Source: Neoscytalidium dimidiatum (Eukaryota > Ascomycota > Dothideomycetes > Botryosphaeriales > Botryosphaeriaceae). Taken from it: a stretch of DNA of 64,000 bases. The DNA lies in the NCBI GenBank assembly GCA_037367355.1, contig CM074697.1, positions 2,790,001 to 2,854,000 on the forward strand, in the 5' to 3' direction. Position numbers and translations under genes: made by a program. Positions 10,907 through 22,458 of the stretch are shown here, in pieces. The notes beneath the pieces were generated by a model. The model saw only the letters and a list, made by a program, of their open reading frames with translations, was not told the DNA's origin and made no database searches. Positions within the stretch are counted from its first letter, which is position 1. Each line of letters begins with the position of its first letter.

Positions 10907-13900
10907 ATGGCCCGGTACCTCAACCCCCAAAAGATCAGCCTCCTGGTCCTCGCAAGCCTCTACTGCGAAGCCTCTGGCCCTTCCTCCGCGACCATCCCCA
11001 TCCTCTCCTTCCTCACCTCGCACCTGCTCTCCTCCCCGGCCGACTCAACTACTACCACCACCACCGCCGGCGCCGGCGCGCAGCAGCAGCAGCCACACCA
11101 GCAGTCCAAGCACTCCATCGACTGCATCCTCACCTTACACCACTTCGAAAGAGTCCTCGCCGCACACCCATACCACCCACCATCCCCGCCCGCGGACGAC
11201 TCCGCCCCGGGCTCGTCCCCTGCGCCGCCGTCCAGCACCCTGTACGACGCGTTCCTCACCCGGCTCTGGGCGATCGACAGCCTGGACGCGCTGCACGCCT
11301 TCTTCGACGCGCTGTCCGACCTGCTGCTGGCCAAACAGCAGCAGCAGCGACCACCACCACCGCCCGCGGACGAAGAGGGCGGCGGGCGCCGCATCCGCCT
11401 CTCGCGCACGTCGCCGCTCGGCGTCTTCGTGCGCCGCGCGCAGCTCGAGTTCCAGCGCCTGCAGTTCCACGACGCCGCGAAGCTGTGGCTGGCGTTCGTG
11501 AACTACCGGCGGCCCACCGCGGGGCGGGCGCGGGGCGGCGATGGTGCGGCGGCAGTGTTCGATGCGAATCTGGAGGAGCTGGGGGCGAGCAGGGGGGACG
11601 GGCTGTGGTCGGTGGCGTACGGGGCGCTGGACGGGATGGGCGAGGACGAGGGGCTGGCGAGCGCGGATGAGGTCGAGCGGGTGCTGGCGTTCCAGATCGA
11701 CCGGCTGCAGAGTAAGATATCGCGTTGACTTTTCCTTTCTCTCTCTCTCTTTCTCTTGGGGAAACGATTCGGGTGTGCTGACGTGTGGGCAGAGTACGGG
11801 AATCGCGTGCCGGACGATATGAGGGAGCGGCTGCGGAAGATGCTGGGGCCGACGGGTGCGGTGCCGAGTCTTGCGCATTTCGTCAAGTCGGTTTTGCCTT
11901 GCTGTTCTGATTTCTGGTGGCTGATCTGGTTGCAGGTTTTTTGATGCTTGGAGAGCGGGCGATTACACGTCTTCGTTCGACAATCTGCATCGGTATTTCG
12001 ATTATACTATGCAGACAAGAGACAAGACGTACTACCAGTACGCACTACTTCACATGGCCATTCTTCAGGCAGATTTTGGTTGCTTTAGCGAGGCCATCGC
12101 CGCTATGAACGAGACCATTGCCACTGCTCGTGAGAACCAGGACATGAGCTGTCTTAATTTCAGCTTGAGTTGGCTCAACCACTTGGCCAAAGCTCACCCG
12201 AAACAGATAAGAGCGTCCGGCTATGGAGGGATGTTGGGGTCGGAGCGGGATGGTCTGTCGTTCTTGAAAGCGAAAGCAAGAGAAACGAAGATGTGGAGCT
12301 TGCTGAGCTCTACCTTGTTGAGTGAGGCTAAGATGCTTCTGTCAAACGTACGTGAGGATGCACAGTGCACCCTTGATTCCCGCTGATTTCGTGACAGGGA
12401 TCAAGTGTCCCTCGCGCCTTCGAGCAAATTTACCAGTCCGCACACCTCAATGTGGTGCACAATATCAGGAGCAACATTGGGTCTCAAATGCTTATGCAGG
12501 CCTCACTATACGGACGGCTGGGTAAGTGGTCTGAATTCTATGCACTGTATGATGTTTACTCATTCTCTCCTTTCAGGCGTCACCAACCTTTCGGATGTGG
12601 TGTGCGATATTCTTCGAGAGTGCTACGGCAACGTCTGTCCAATCGAGGAGATATTACGCTCGAGCTGCCACAGCGCGTACATTGTAAGAAATTTCATCAC
12701 TACGAGGATATTTGGCCTGTATTGACGAAGCTACAGAAAGCGCAAGCGGGACGATACGCGGAGGCGTTTGAGATGCTTGATTCCATTGACCAGGCAGATC
12801 ATCGCACACTTAAGTTCCACCAGTACATCAGCAACTACTCGGCTTTGTTGAAGGCGAAGAGAGCACTAAGAAGGTGAGGGCCCGGATCCTGGAATTTCCT
12901 GAATTCTCGAAGATGCTTCTCGCTTTGAAGAGTTCTTGATACTGCATCCAGCGCGTCTCGGAGTCTATCAAACAGCATCAAAATCGAGTCAAGCGCCCCA
13001 AATAAGTACTACTCTTCCCAAGAATGAGCTAACACGTCTGCAGAGGGGATCTCAGAACGTCGAACCATCTCCTCTCCTCCCTACGCGCCTTCCGCCCCAC
13101 AGATCCGGAAATCCAATTTCAGCTTTCCATCCTCGAGATCGACGCGCTGACCCGCGCCGGCGACTTCTCCGCCGCCTACGCTCGTATCGAAGAGCTGTTG
13201 GCGGACCTGAAGTCCGAGGATGGGGACGTGTACCAGCGTGTACAGCTGCTCATCCTCAAGGCGTCGCTGTTCGCACAGACGGGCGTGCCCGAGAAGGGCT
13301 TCAGCCTGGCCATGAGGGCGGCGAGCGCGGCGCATCGGGCGCGCTTATGGCCAACGCTGTGGGAGGCACTGGCAGTCGTGATGGGTGTTTTGGTCGAACT
13401 GGGCGAGTGCAGGGCCGCAAGAAGAGTTGGCGATGCGGTGTGTCCGTTGGTATGTCAAACTACCCTCCGCCTCTCTCGTTCTCGTTCTCACTGCTCCTAC
13501 CTCTCTCCCATTTCGCTGTGGATACCCTGGCATCTTTCCAGCTCACACATCTGTCGAACAGGCCCTCGAAGTCGGCGACGAAGCCCTCTGCGCGAAGCTC
13601 TACCTCACCCAAGCAGACGCCTGCATCGGCATCGCCGGCGAAGAGCAGCAGCGCCAACAGCACCAGCAACAGCAACACCATTACGCCATCGCTGCCTCCA
13701 CCTCCGTCTCCGCCTCCGCCACAACGGCTGCGGCAACAGCGGCAACAACCCCCGCGACATCCGACTCCGCAGCCGGCATCAACCCCGCCATCCGCAGCAT
13801 CGAAGACGCCCTGCTCTTCCTGGATCGTGCGAAGCAGTGCTTCGTCGGCATCGAGGACGTGCGCGGCGAATGCGAGTGCATCGCCAAGCGCGCCCTGGTC

Positions 13901-14068
13901 GAGAAGCTGAAGGTGGCGATCAGGGCGGGGGATGCTGTAGGTGCTGGCGCTGGTAGTGGCGGTGCTGTTGGTGGGTGGAAGGACGATACGGCAGTGGAGG
14001 AGGCGGTGGGGTATATCGGGCGGTATAAGAGTGTGTTTGAGGGGGAGAGTGGAGAGACGGTAGGGTGA
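10907..14068 (+). CDS. APC5: Anaphase-promoting complex subunit 5
   Basis: This is a scaffold TPR subunit of the APC/C ubiquitin ligase, which drives mitotic exit in the nucleus. Eight exons read in phase: 10907-11711, 11793-11886, 11936-12347, 12398-12521, 12577-12683, 12737-12873, 13044-13449 and 13562-14068 (863 residues). The ATG at 10907 has an ACCATGG context and begins MARYLNPQKISLLVLASLYC, as in other fungal Apc5. An ATG at 10901 would add two residues. The Apc5 core is around residues 265-340, with QYALLHMAILQADFGCFSEA (TPR-like), followed by SLSWLNHLAKAHP. Low-complexity inserts (Gln/His, Ala/Thr) lie between helices near residues 55-65 and 720-760. Convergent with COX13. The 170-nt intron at 12874-13043 is the least certain junction. 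Confidence 0.92.
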
Positions 14069-14457
14069 GTGAGGAAGGGAGAGATGCGTTTGTGCGGCTG
14101 GTGGGGGTTGGGGAAAGGGCGTGGATACCGGAACTGGAGCAGGCCCCCGGACGCATCAATCACGGGTATTGCTGAATACGTACGGCTGAATCATTGCTTC
14201 AATTGCCCACGGGCGACGGCACTTGGAGTTCGATGCATAAAAATAGAGCGGTAGAGGAAACAAAGGGAATGGCATTTTGTAGTACACACATGAGTTGGTC
14301 GGCGTCTTCCCGTCTTTCTTGCAGAGTAAAGAAAATCAAAAGGGCGACTTCAGCTTTCCTCGTTTGGCTCTATGTACAAGTTGCAGTATGCTGCTTGCTC
14401 CTTCCCCAATTACGTCAAACGAGCGGAGAGTAGGACATTCTTGGCGAGAAGAGATGT
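14069..14457. terminator. Convergent 3' ends of APC5 and COX13
   Basis: The 389 bases between two facing stop codons must hold both poly(A) regions. An AATAAA-like ATAAAAATAG lies at about 14237-14246. No coding signal was seen. Exact cleavage sites cannot be placed by eye. Confidence 0.35.
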
Positions 14458-15713
14458 TTACTCGTCCTTCTTGTGGTAGTTGACCTTGTCGTTCCAGAAG
14501 AGGGTCTGTGAGACATTACGTTAGCTTGTGGTGCTTTCCTTTTCTGGTAGTAAAACCCAAAGACATCTACAGTCTCCTCCTCGGGCAGCTTGCAAGGCGT
14601 TTTGGGGAGACCTCTCTTGCTGGATTTGACAGCCACGAGATTGGACCCTGCATGACATGCCTCTTGCTTCATAAATGCGAAGCGTGCTGCTTCTTCTCTT
14701 CCTCTGGACCTCTTCCCCCATCTCTTCGGCTCCACCTCTCCCTCCATCCTCCACCTATTCCTCCACTCCTCACACCTCCCCCAATGCTCACAAAGACCTC
14801 ACACACAGAATGAAGAAGGGTAGGAAAGACTGCTCACCTTGTCACCGTCACCCCAGAAGAAGTTCTTAGTGCGGATGTTCTGGTAAGGGTACTCGGGGCG
14901 CTCCTCACGCGGGGGCTTGTGAGCCTCGTGCTCCCAGTGCTCGTTCCAAAGCCTGTAGGCGTTGGCGCCGGCAATGGCGAGGGCGGGGATGACGACGCTG
15001 GAAGAAAAAGGTAAGTGGTCAGCCAACTGGATCCGCATGGAGGTGATCTGTCACGGCGAGTCCGCGAATCATGTCTCAGCTTCTTTCCCCTGCCACCCTC
15101 ACTTCACCACCTCCATTTGAGCGTCCAACACAGGTGAGCCCCATTGACGCATGGGGATGCCCATCGATGCAGGTAAGTCCCCATTGACAAGGTGAGTCTC
15201 CGTCAACGCAGGTGAGTCCTCGTGGGTAGGTGGATGGAGCTGCAGCAATCACTGCATGGATATCTCATTGCCAAAGACTCGGCCCAACGGAACATCGCCG
15301 CGACAAGAGTAAAGGTAAGAAAAGGCATTGGCACTCACTAGATGGAAAGCTTGCGCCAGAGTTCTGTATGGAATAGTAGGTCAGCATTGTTGCATCTTCA
15401 CCCCCTCCCAGCACCGGATTGCACTCCGTCCTCCCTCGTCAGAACTATGTCCTGCCTCCACGCCTCTCATCCCTCCCTCCCTCCCTCGTTCCCTTCCTTT
15501 CGACAAGACCTGGACACCAACAAAGGTAGGTGGTGGATATGGTAGGTACGCACCGCTGGTCTCGGCGGCGTGCTGCTTGACGGCAGCGCGCTCGCGGTTG
15601 AAGGCGTTGTCGGCGGCACCCTCGAATTGGGTCTGGGCAGACGAGTAGCCGCGGCGCGAGACCGGAGCGCGCAGGAGCTGGGTGGAGCGACGTAGGATGG
15701 CGCGGGACAGCAT
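14458..15713 (-). CDS. COX13: Cytochrome c oxidase subunit VIa
   Basis: This is a nuclear-encoded subunit of respiratory complex IV in the mitochondrial inner membrane. The exons are 15713-15554, 15363-15339 (a 25-nt microexon), 14997-14838 and 14505-14458, in phase, for 130 residues (yeast Cox13 is 129). The N-terminus (MLSRAILRRSTQLLRAPVSR) is an Arg-rich mitochondrial presequence. The microexon supplies LWRKLSI and leads into the single membrane helix VVIPALAIAGANAYRLW. The diagnostic C-terminus reads RPEYPYQNIRTKNFFWGDGD, then KTLFWNDKVNYHKKDE. All four exons are needed to recover the family sequence. It is divergent from APN2 with 580 bases between starts, the arrangement found at MAT loci of many Pezizomycotina. 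Confidence 0.96.
15120..15235. repeat. Imperfect repeat of splice-donor-like units inside a COX13 intron
   Basis: Four loosely repeated units of the form CAGGTGAGTCCCC plus ATTGAC or GTCAAC occur here, on the strand opposite to COX13, within its 341-nt third intron. The unit length is irregular (about 25-35 bases), so this is a degenerate short tandem repeat. Confidence 0.6.
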
Positions 15714-16293
15714 TGTCGCAGATTCGATCGGCGGTGGTTGGAGTGGAGATGGGGGGGTGGATGGTCTGTGATGTTGGAGCGGTTGATGTCGAAGCTGCAG
15801 GTTGACGCTGTGCGGCTTCTCGGCGCTCCGTCACACCACCTGCGCGCTCTTTCCGAGGGGGGGGGGGGGGGGGGCCCGGCTGTTCCCGCTCATTCTTGGC
15901 GCTCCGCCCTCGCGCGCTGTCTCCGCTGGCTCGCCTCGCCTCGCCTCTGACGACATCGTCTTTCCGCGCAACGCGACTGGCCGGACATCCCGGCTGCGAC
16001 ACCTGCGACCTGGGGCAGCTCTCTGTGCACGCGACTACGCGTTCGCCCAGCTTTGCACACTGCACCCCACGCATCTTAGAACCCGTCTGCAACGCAGGCC
16101 TGCAGCGCAACCCCCGCTCGCTCCGGTCATGACCTCGCGCCAACGCCGCGTTCGCCGCTCAGCGCAGAATCACCAGCCCTCAGGCTAACGACCTCCAAAG
16201 TCGATCGTCCTGCACCGCTTCTCTATCCCTGCATTGCCGTACAATATTGCATCCGTCCCGCGTTGTGCTCTCAGGAACCCGTTGTCCTTCCCA
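15714..16293. promoter_or_regulatory. Shared divergent promoter COX13 / APN2 with an 18-G run
   Basis: This is the 580-base region between divergent starts. It contains a homopolymer of 18 guanines at 15857-15874 flanked by CCGA and CCCGG, and GC-rich sequence around it. The long frames on both strands are compositional and were not called as genes. Confidence 0.55.
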
Positions 16294-18549
16294 ATGCCAC
16301 CACTCCGCATAACAACTTGGAATGTCAACGGCATTCGCAATCCCTTCAGCTACCAGCCATGGCGCGACAATCGTACGTTCGACGCAATGTTCGACCTGTT
16401 GGAGGCAGACATCGTTATCATGCAGGAGTTGAAGATCCAGCGGAAAGATCTGCGCGATGACATGGTGTTAGTGCCAGGTTGGGATTGCTTTTTCAGTCTA
16501 CCAAAGCATAAGAAAGGTGTGTGGTTCAGGCGTTGGCGGGAGGAGGCCAATCTGTGCACGGGAGCTTCACGGGGATGAATTCCGACTAATTCCAACAGGC
16601 TACTCTGGCGTTGCCATCTACACCCGGACATCCGTCTGTGCCCCCATCCGCGCCGAGGAAGGCGTACTCGGCGTCCTCTGCCCTCCAGGCTCTTCAATCC
16701 CTTACCGCGACCTCCCCCCCGATCGCCACATTGGCGGATACCCGACGGACGAGCAGATTGAACAGGCTGGTGGGGTTGATCCTGCGGCGCTGGACGCCGA
16801 AGGACGATGCGTGGCCATCGAGTTTCCGGCGTTTGTGCTGCTAGGCGTCTACAGCCCGGCGAACAGCAACGGTATGAGGGACGACTTCCGCTACGCTTTC
16901 TTCAGCTGTCTGGATGCTCGAATACGCAATCTTACCAAGGAAGGGAAGCGCGTTGTCCTTTGCGGTGACCTCAATGTATCGCGCTCGGAGATTGACACGG
17001 CGAATGCGGAGGAGAGTATGCGAAAAGAGGGCATCACCCATGAGGAATACGTTTCGTGTGGGAACAGGCGCATCTTCAATCAGATGTTGGAAGGTGGAGA
17101 TGTTGTGTTACCGAGGGACGAAGGTAGGGAGGAGCCGGTGTTGTGGGACACATCACGCGGGTTCCATCCTACCAGAAAAGGCATGTTCACGCATTGGGAA
17201 CAGAAAATTAATGCCAGACCGGGAAATTTTGGTTCAAGGATCGACTTCGTACTCTGCAGCATCTCGATGAAGGAGTGGGTGCAGACTGCAGACATTCAGG
17301 AGGGGCTGATGGTAAGATCTTCTCTGGTTGTGGGATTTCAGAATGCTAACATTGAGTGCAGGGCTCAGACCACTGTCCTGTGTACGCTGTCCTGAAGGAA
17401 AAGGTTCCCATTAATGGGGAGGAAGTACCTTTAGTTGATATCATGAATCCTCCTGGGATGTTCAAGGATGGCAAAAGATTGCGAGACTGGACACTGAAAG
17501 ACTCACCACCTTTCTCTGGTAGACTGCTTCCCGAATTTGACAGGAGAAGGAGCATCAAGGACATGTTTTCACGCAAGCCTGCCAGCAACCAGCCTGCGCC
17601 GAACGGCCATACTACAAAAGATCCTTCATCGATCATCAGTGATACAGCATCAACACAAGCTATCCAAGAGAAACAGGAAAGGAAAGGTGCTACTGAATTG
17701 GAGGATATTCCGCAAAGCCAAGCTTCAGTATCGTCACAAACGAGTTTGAGCATTCAATCTCGATCTACCGCCAGCCCGGAGAAGAAACGCCCCGCTCCTG
17801 GTCCCCCGGCTGCAAGAACTGCCAAGAAGAAGAAACAATCGAATTCCGCCCAAGCTCGATCAAGTCCCGCGAAAGGACAGCAATCTCTGAGAGGCTTCTT
17901 CAAGCCAAAGGCTTCGCTTTCCCGCGACGAAAGTGTACTTTCATCCAAGAGCGTCGATAGCTCGTCCGAGTCGCCTGGACCGCAGCTGTCCAATCCTACC
18001 ACCGCTCAAGCCCCTGAGGTAGAGCCTTCCCAAGTTTCCAACGTATCCGAATCCACGTCAGAGGTCCAGGCAGCGAACCACCTGGAACGAGGTACCGACA
18101 ATGCCGGTGTTCGCTCCGCAGCGCAATCACCCCAAAACTCCTGCTCCCGCTCCTCCCCCAGCAAACCAGCACCGCCCGCGAATGACGACAACGGTGGAGA
18201 CGATATGGTGGACGCCCCCTATCCCACCACGCCCGCCGATCCTCCTGATACTGCCGCTCCCGCCGCCGCCGCCCCATCCTCCCCGCCCTTCATCGACCCC
18301 ATCGTCTCCAAGGAGTCCTGGGACCGGCTCTTCTCCAAGCGGCCGCCCCCGCGCTGCGAGGACCACGGCGAACCTTGCGTCAGCTACACCACCAAGAAGC
18401 CCGGCGTCAACTGCGGCCGCGCCTTCTGGATCTGCCCCCGGCCCGTGGGGCCGACGGGCGGGAAGGAGAGGGGCACGCAGTGGAGGTGTAGGACGTTTGT
18501 TTGGGCGAGCGATTGGAGTGGTGGGGGTGGTGCGGGAGGAGGTGGGTGA
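16294..18549 (+). CDS. APN2: AP endonuclease 2 (DNA-apurinic/apyrimidinic site lyase 2)
   Basis: This is an ExoIII-type AP endonuclease/3'-phosphodiesterase for base-excision repair in the nucleus. The exons are 16294-16516, 16599-17311 and 17362-18549 (707 residues). The start at 16294 (PPLRITTWNVNGI) is the usual family N-terminus; the in-frame ATG at 16234 adds 20 residues. Catalytic blocks visible are ITTWNVNGIRN (metal Asn), VIMQELKIQ (metal Glu), GVYSPAN, LCGDLNV (Asp/Asn) and the terminal GSDHCPVY (catalytic Asp-His). The first intron has a GACTAAT branch. After the nuclease domain (to about residue 330) comes a Ser/Lys-rich linker with a canonical PCNA-binding box QQSLRGFF at residues 485-492. 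A C-terminal GRF zinc finger starts near residue 644 (CEDHGEPC ... NCGRAFWIC). It is the immediate flank of MAT on this side. Confidence 0.96.
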
Positions 18550-18690
18550 GAGGGGACGTGGCGATGGTTTTGTAGGGGGATGGTCGGGTGTTCTTCTTGT
18601 TATGTAAATGAGGGAGGAGGTGGGTGAGAGGGGACGTGGCGATGGTTTTGTAGGGGGATGGTCGGGTGTTCTTCTTGTTATGTAAATGAG
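18534..18690. repeat. 78-bp tandem duplication spanning the APN2 stop codon
   Basis: A unit beginning near GGGAGGAGGTGGGTGAGAGG and ending TTATGTAAATGA is present twice with a period of 78 bases (the TGGGTGAGAG element starts at 18543 and 18621). The first copy contains the last APN2 codons and its TGA (18547-18549); the second lies in the 3' UTR. The copies look identical by eye, suggesting a recent duplication. Confidence 0.9.
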
Positions 18691-21081
18691 GGAGGAGGAG
18701 GAGGAGGTTAGGCCGGCCTTCCCCTGTCTTGGTGGAGGGCGGGAGGACCATTGGCGGGGAAGGGCAGGTAGTTTTCTGCTTTGAAATTCAAGCCTCCCTT
18801 TCCTCCCTTCCCCCCCACACCCAAAACCTTTTTTGTGCTATCCGTGCCTCGCTCGTCTGTGAGATCACCGTGCTCGACTCTGGGAGATTTGCTCGCTCGT
18901 TGTCCCGCATGGGGAGGCGGAGTCGCCGTCAAAGACGGAGATTGCTGCTACCGACGTGACCCTTGAGGAGGTTCTTTCGTGCTCGGATGGGGTGGAGAAT
19001 GGAGGAGGTCGGCCGAGGCTGGACGCGGCCGACGGGTGGAGCTGGGGGATCTGAGGCTGGAAAGGGATGGGGGCGGGGCCATCGGTAAGGATGGTGCCGA
19101 ATGGGGGCAACGTGGTGAGGGAATGGCAAGAGGATGGCAGGAAGGAGTTCATCGAATGCTTGATCCGCTCTCCAGAGTAGTAGACTGTGGGTTAAAGGTA
19201 TGTATTTATGTATGTATTTATGAGAGGGAGAGGGCAGCCCTTCCAGCCGTTATTCTGCTGCGTAGCTCTTTCTTGCTCCTCCTGCTGCTGCTGTTGTTCA
19301 CGGCGTGGATGGGTCTGGCTGTCTGTCCGTCCGTCCGTCCGTCTGGATACCGTATGTATAGCTCTAGTAGTATAACGGGTTCACGACACGGGGGAGCGAG
19401 GTGTGCGGCCGAGCGGGCGCTCTCTCCGGAGACGGGAGTAGAGTGGCCGTTTGACCTAGAATGGTAATAATTGAGGGAACGCCGGTAATGTGAGACAGGC
19501 ATACGATGATGCTGCGGCCTTCTGTCTCTGGCGCTCACTGCGGGTGCGGTAATGGGATTGTACGGCTTAGTCGGCGTTTGAGTTGCACACAGGGGAAAGG
19601 AAGAGAGACTCCGAGATTTTTTTTTTCGCCCTGTGGAGTTGTAGCAGTCGGGCGGACGAGGGTATTCGTCGAGATTTTTTATGAGGGAGCGAACAACGCC
19701 TCTGTACTTCCCAGCAGTGAGTGGGAAACACCACGGTGCATCGGCATGGACGCGTTATGAGGAAGTGTCCGGCGGAATGGCCGGCCGGCTGGCTCGCGCG
19801 GCCGACAGACGAACGTTTGCGCAGCGACGGCGCGCGTGCGGGCTAACACCAAGCCACGACTACGGGGACCGATGGCTCGCCCAGCCGCGAGTGCTTGGAG
19901 AGACCGGCGGCGACGGCGGTGTTAGGCGGGGAGCGCGGCGCTGCGCTCGCTCCCCGAGCGGCCTCATTCACACGACCGTCGCCGTTTGCGACGGCGGCAC
20001 CGGCGGCGACGGCGAGGAGGATGACGACAGCGGTTGCTACCCAGGCTCGTCGTTGCCTGGCGACGGTGGTTGCCTGGCAGCGGTGACTGCGTCGTGATTG
20101 CGTTGCCCGTGGTGGAAAGTCTGCTCGCAATGGCAGACAGTTTTACCGCGCCCATGAGAAAATTTTGCATTGCCCTTCACCCCCAGCCTCCCCATTAAAA
20201 TTTTCTTGCTTGAGCTGCGGCGGGGCGCAGCAGCCAGCAGCGGACTGTGAATGGAAGTCCAGGCAGCAGGCTTGGAGGGGGAGGAAGAGGAGCTCGTGAG
20301 AGCGAGCAAGAGGTCGCGGGAGCATTTTGCACTAAGGGATATAGTTTGCAGCCGCTTTGCAGCACTTGCAGGGGCTATTGCGGAGATCGTTACGCTTGGC
20401 CTGTAGCATGCTGACACCTGGGCAGCCCTGGCTGGTGGAGAAAGAAGGACCCGCCGCACTGACGCATAGCGCTGCGGCGGCACGGCACGGCCCGCTTTCT
20501 GTATGATCCATGTCAGTTTATGTAGTGACTTGTTCTGCTAAATATGTTCTTCTGGCTCCGTTATGGGCGGACGCAAGACATTATGGTGTTGGACTTCGTC
20601 GAAAGTAGCGGAGGCGTGCAACCGGACTTGGATGCTTCATCTTTCTTCATGCAACATAGCCTTCTTTGGCACATCAAAGATTTACGAGTATGGTTTTCTG
20701 ATTTTTGTCTATGGATGCAAGGGAGGTTTGAGCAAGCTGTGTTCGTAAAAGTGGAGAAAGTGAAACAGTGCAGAGTCCGGGGTAAAATGAAATGAAGCCA
20801 GGGTGCAGCAAACCCATGTTACGAATTCGCAATCCGTAACCGATATCCTCCTATAGCAGTGGACTGAGTACCTTTGAGCCTTAGGGCATTGTAAATTCCG
20901 CCGCTATGATTATTTATTGAAGAGGAAGAAAGGCCAGAAGTGGCCATTTGAGAAAGAGGAAAGGTACGCAGCGTCCTGCAGAAAACCTTTTCGAAAAGCA
21001 TATCCGTCATGGATGAATGGATATTAGTTTTGTATGGTCCATGAACTCAAATGAAGTGTTCTCTCTCCCGTCGCTGGCCGA
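18691..21081. other. APN2-MAT spacer, no gene supported
   Basis: This 2.4-kb stretch holds a GTCC tetranucleotide run at about 19323-19342, GC-rich sequence near 19.8-20.1 kb and AT-richer sequence after 20.5 kb. Open frames on both strands are short or compositional. The change to AT-richer DNA near 20.5-20.8 kb could mark the idiomorph edge, which needs a MAT1-2 strain to confirm. No HMG-box relic was recognised. Confidence 0.4.
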
Positions 21082-22458
21082 CTAAGTGGAAGCGCCGGAC
21101 TGGTTGGAAGGGCCAGCTTGACTGGAAAAACCAACCGGAGCGGAAGGAATAAGTTGATTAGAAGCGCCAGTCTGAGTATGGGGACCTGTTTGTGCATTCG
21201 CATGCAAATTTGATGCTGCGGCCTGACCCTGTGAAGACGAGCCACTGTTCTGAACTGCAGACTGCTGCCTATTAATTGAATCCAGCAGTCGAAGCTGCTC
21301 AGGCGAAAGCGAGTCACGCTCACGAAGACGCTCCAGCTCATCCTCCCGAATAAAGCGCTGGATCAGCACGAAGTCGAAATAACTGTCTGCGTTGGCTTCG
21401 ATAGTGCCGTCGAGGTTGGAGATGATATTGCGTCCCAAGCTACCCCCAAGAAACTTGCTTAATTCCCATTTCTGTTTGCATTTGTTGAAGCGGGTCATGT
21501 ATCCTCCTGTGTTAAATTACTGATCAGCGTCTCGTATTCAAGAAATATATGTGACATGTATGTAGATTTGCGGAAGTTACCCGCACAGGAATATCTTACC
21601 AAGAGAACGGTCTAGCACTTCAAGTTCCGTACGGTACTTGTTGATGCGGGCCATTTTATTAGTATTGTCGATGCGTTTGCCCCTGTTCCAAGGCGAGGGG
21701 GAAATAACTAGCGGGTCGAACTTGCGAATTCCAAGCGCAAGGCGATGCTGGCTCACGCTTCCCCATTCGAAACGAGGGGCCCAATATCCCTTTTCCCACT
21801 CCGGATCAATATCTGAAATGAATGCACTGATTTCATTGTCCCAATTGCGGAGGATGCAGATGCCCCCTTGAGGCAGAATCTGGTAACCCCGACGCTGTCT
21901 CTGGAGGAACGTTGACATTTGCTCTGAATGCAGCCTGCGCGCACCAGGCGCATTGATTGCAAGGAATTGCGACCAACGTGGAAGACCCTTCTTGAAGCCA
22001 TTGCTTCTTTCCAATATCTGTCGCTCGATATCTGGCCGTCCACTCATGGCCTTCTTCACCTCTCGGTGTTTCTTAGTGATTAGAACGATGTGAGAGACGA
22101 TCTCATACACCCTCTTGAAGAATTTGGCGCGAGAAGGCTGGTCTTGAATTGTATCGGGAGAGTCAAGTAATTTATGACAGTCTGAGATTGTCGCTTGAAA
22201 AGAGTCCTTAAGCATCGATGATTGCAGGTAACGGAAGGGATCCTCGACGATTTCGTTGCAGAGATATTCCAGATGGTTGATGATCTCATCGAGGTATTCC
22301 TGAGAACAGAGGGTGGGAAACTCCGCCAGTCGCAATCCCATCCTGCTCGTCGCGTCATTCAGAACATTTTCAGTCATCGGCGGTGAGTATGACATGTATT
22401 CCGTCAAAGGAATGAGGTCGTGTATGGGTTGCCACACTCGGCTTGAGAGGCCCGTCAT
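21082..22458 (-). CDS. Uncharacterised MAT-locus gene divergent from MAT1-1-1, candidate MAT1-1-8
   Basis: Exon 1 is 22458-21600 and exon 2 is 21506-21082, joined by a 93-nt GTAAGA...ACAG intron in phase (DRSLG then GYMTRFNKCKQK), for 427 residues. An upstream in-frame ATG at 22554 adds 32 Ser/Thr-rich residues; 22458 (MTGLSSRVWQPIHDLIPLTE) is preferred because that extension looks untranslated. The body is mostly helical and charged (for example RPDIERQILERSNGFKKG), with a tryptophan-rich block ISDIDPEWEKGYWAPRFEWG near residue 235. The last 60 residues are Gln/Ser/Ala-rich. There is no signal peptide, membrane helix or HMG or alpha box that I can see. Botryosphaeriaceae MAT1-1 loci are known to carry a second gene named MAT1-1-8, and position makes this the candidate. 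No function is established. Confidence 0.6.

Noticed and set aside
19681..20130. GC-rich open frames on both strands near 19.7-20.1 kb
   Set aside because: All six frames are open because of composition; no start context, splice pair or family sequence.
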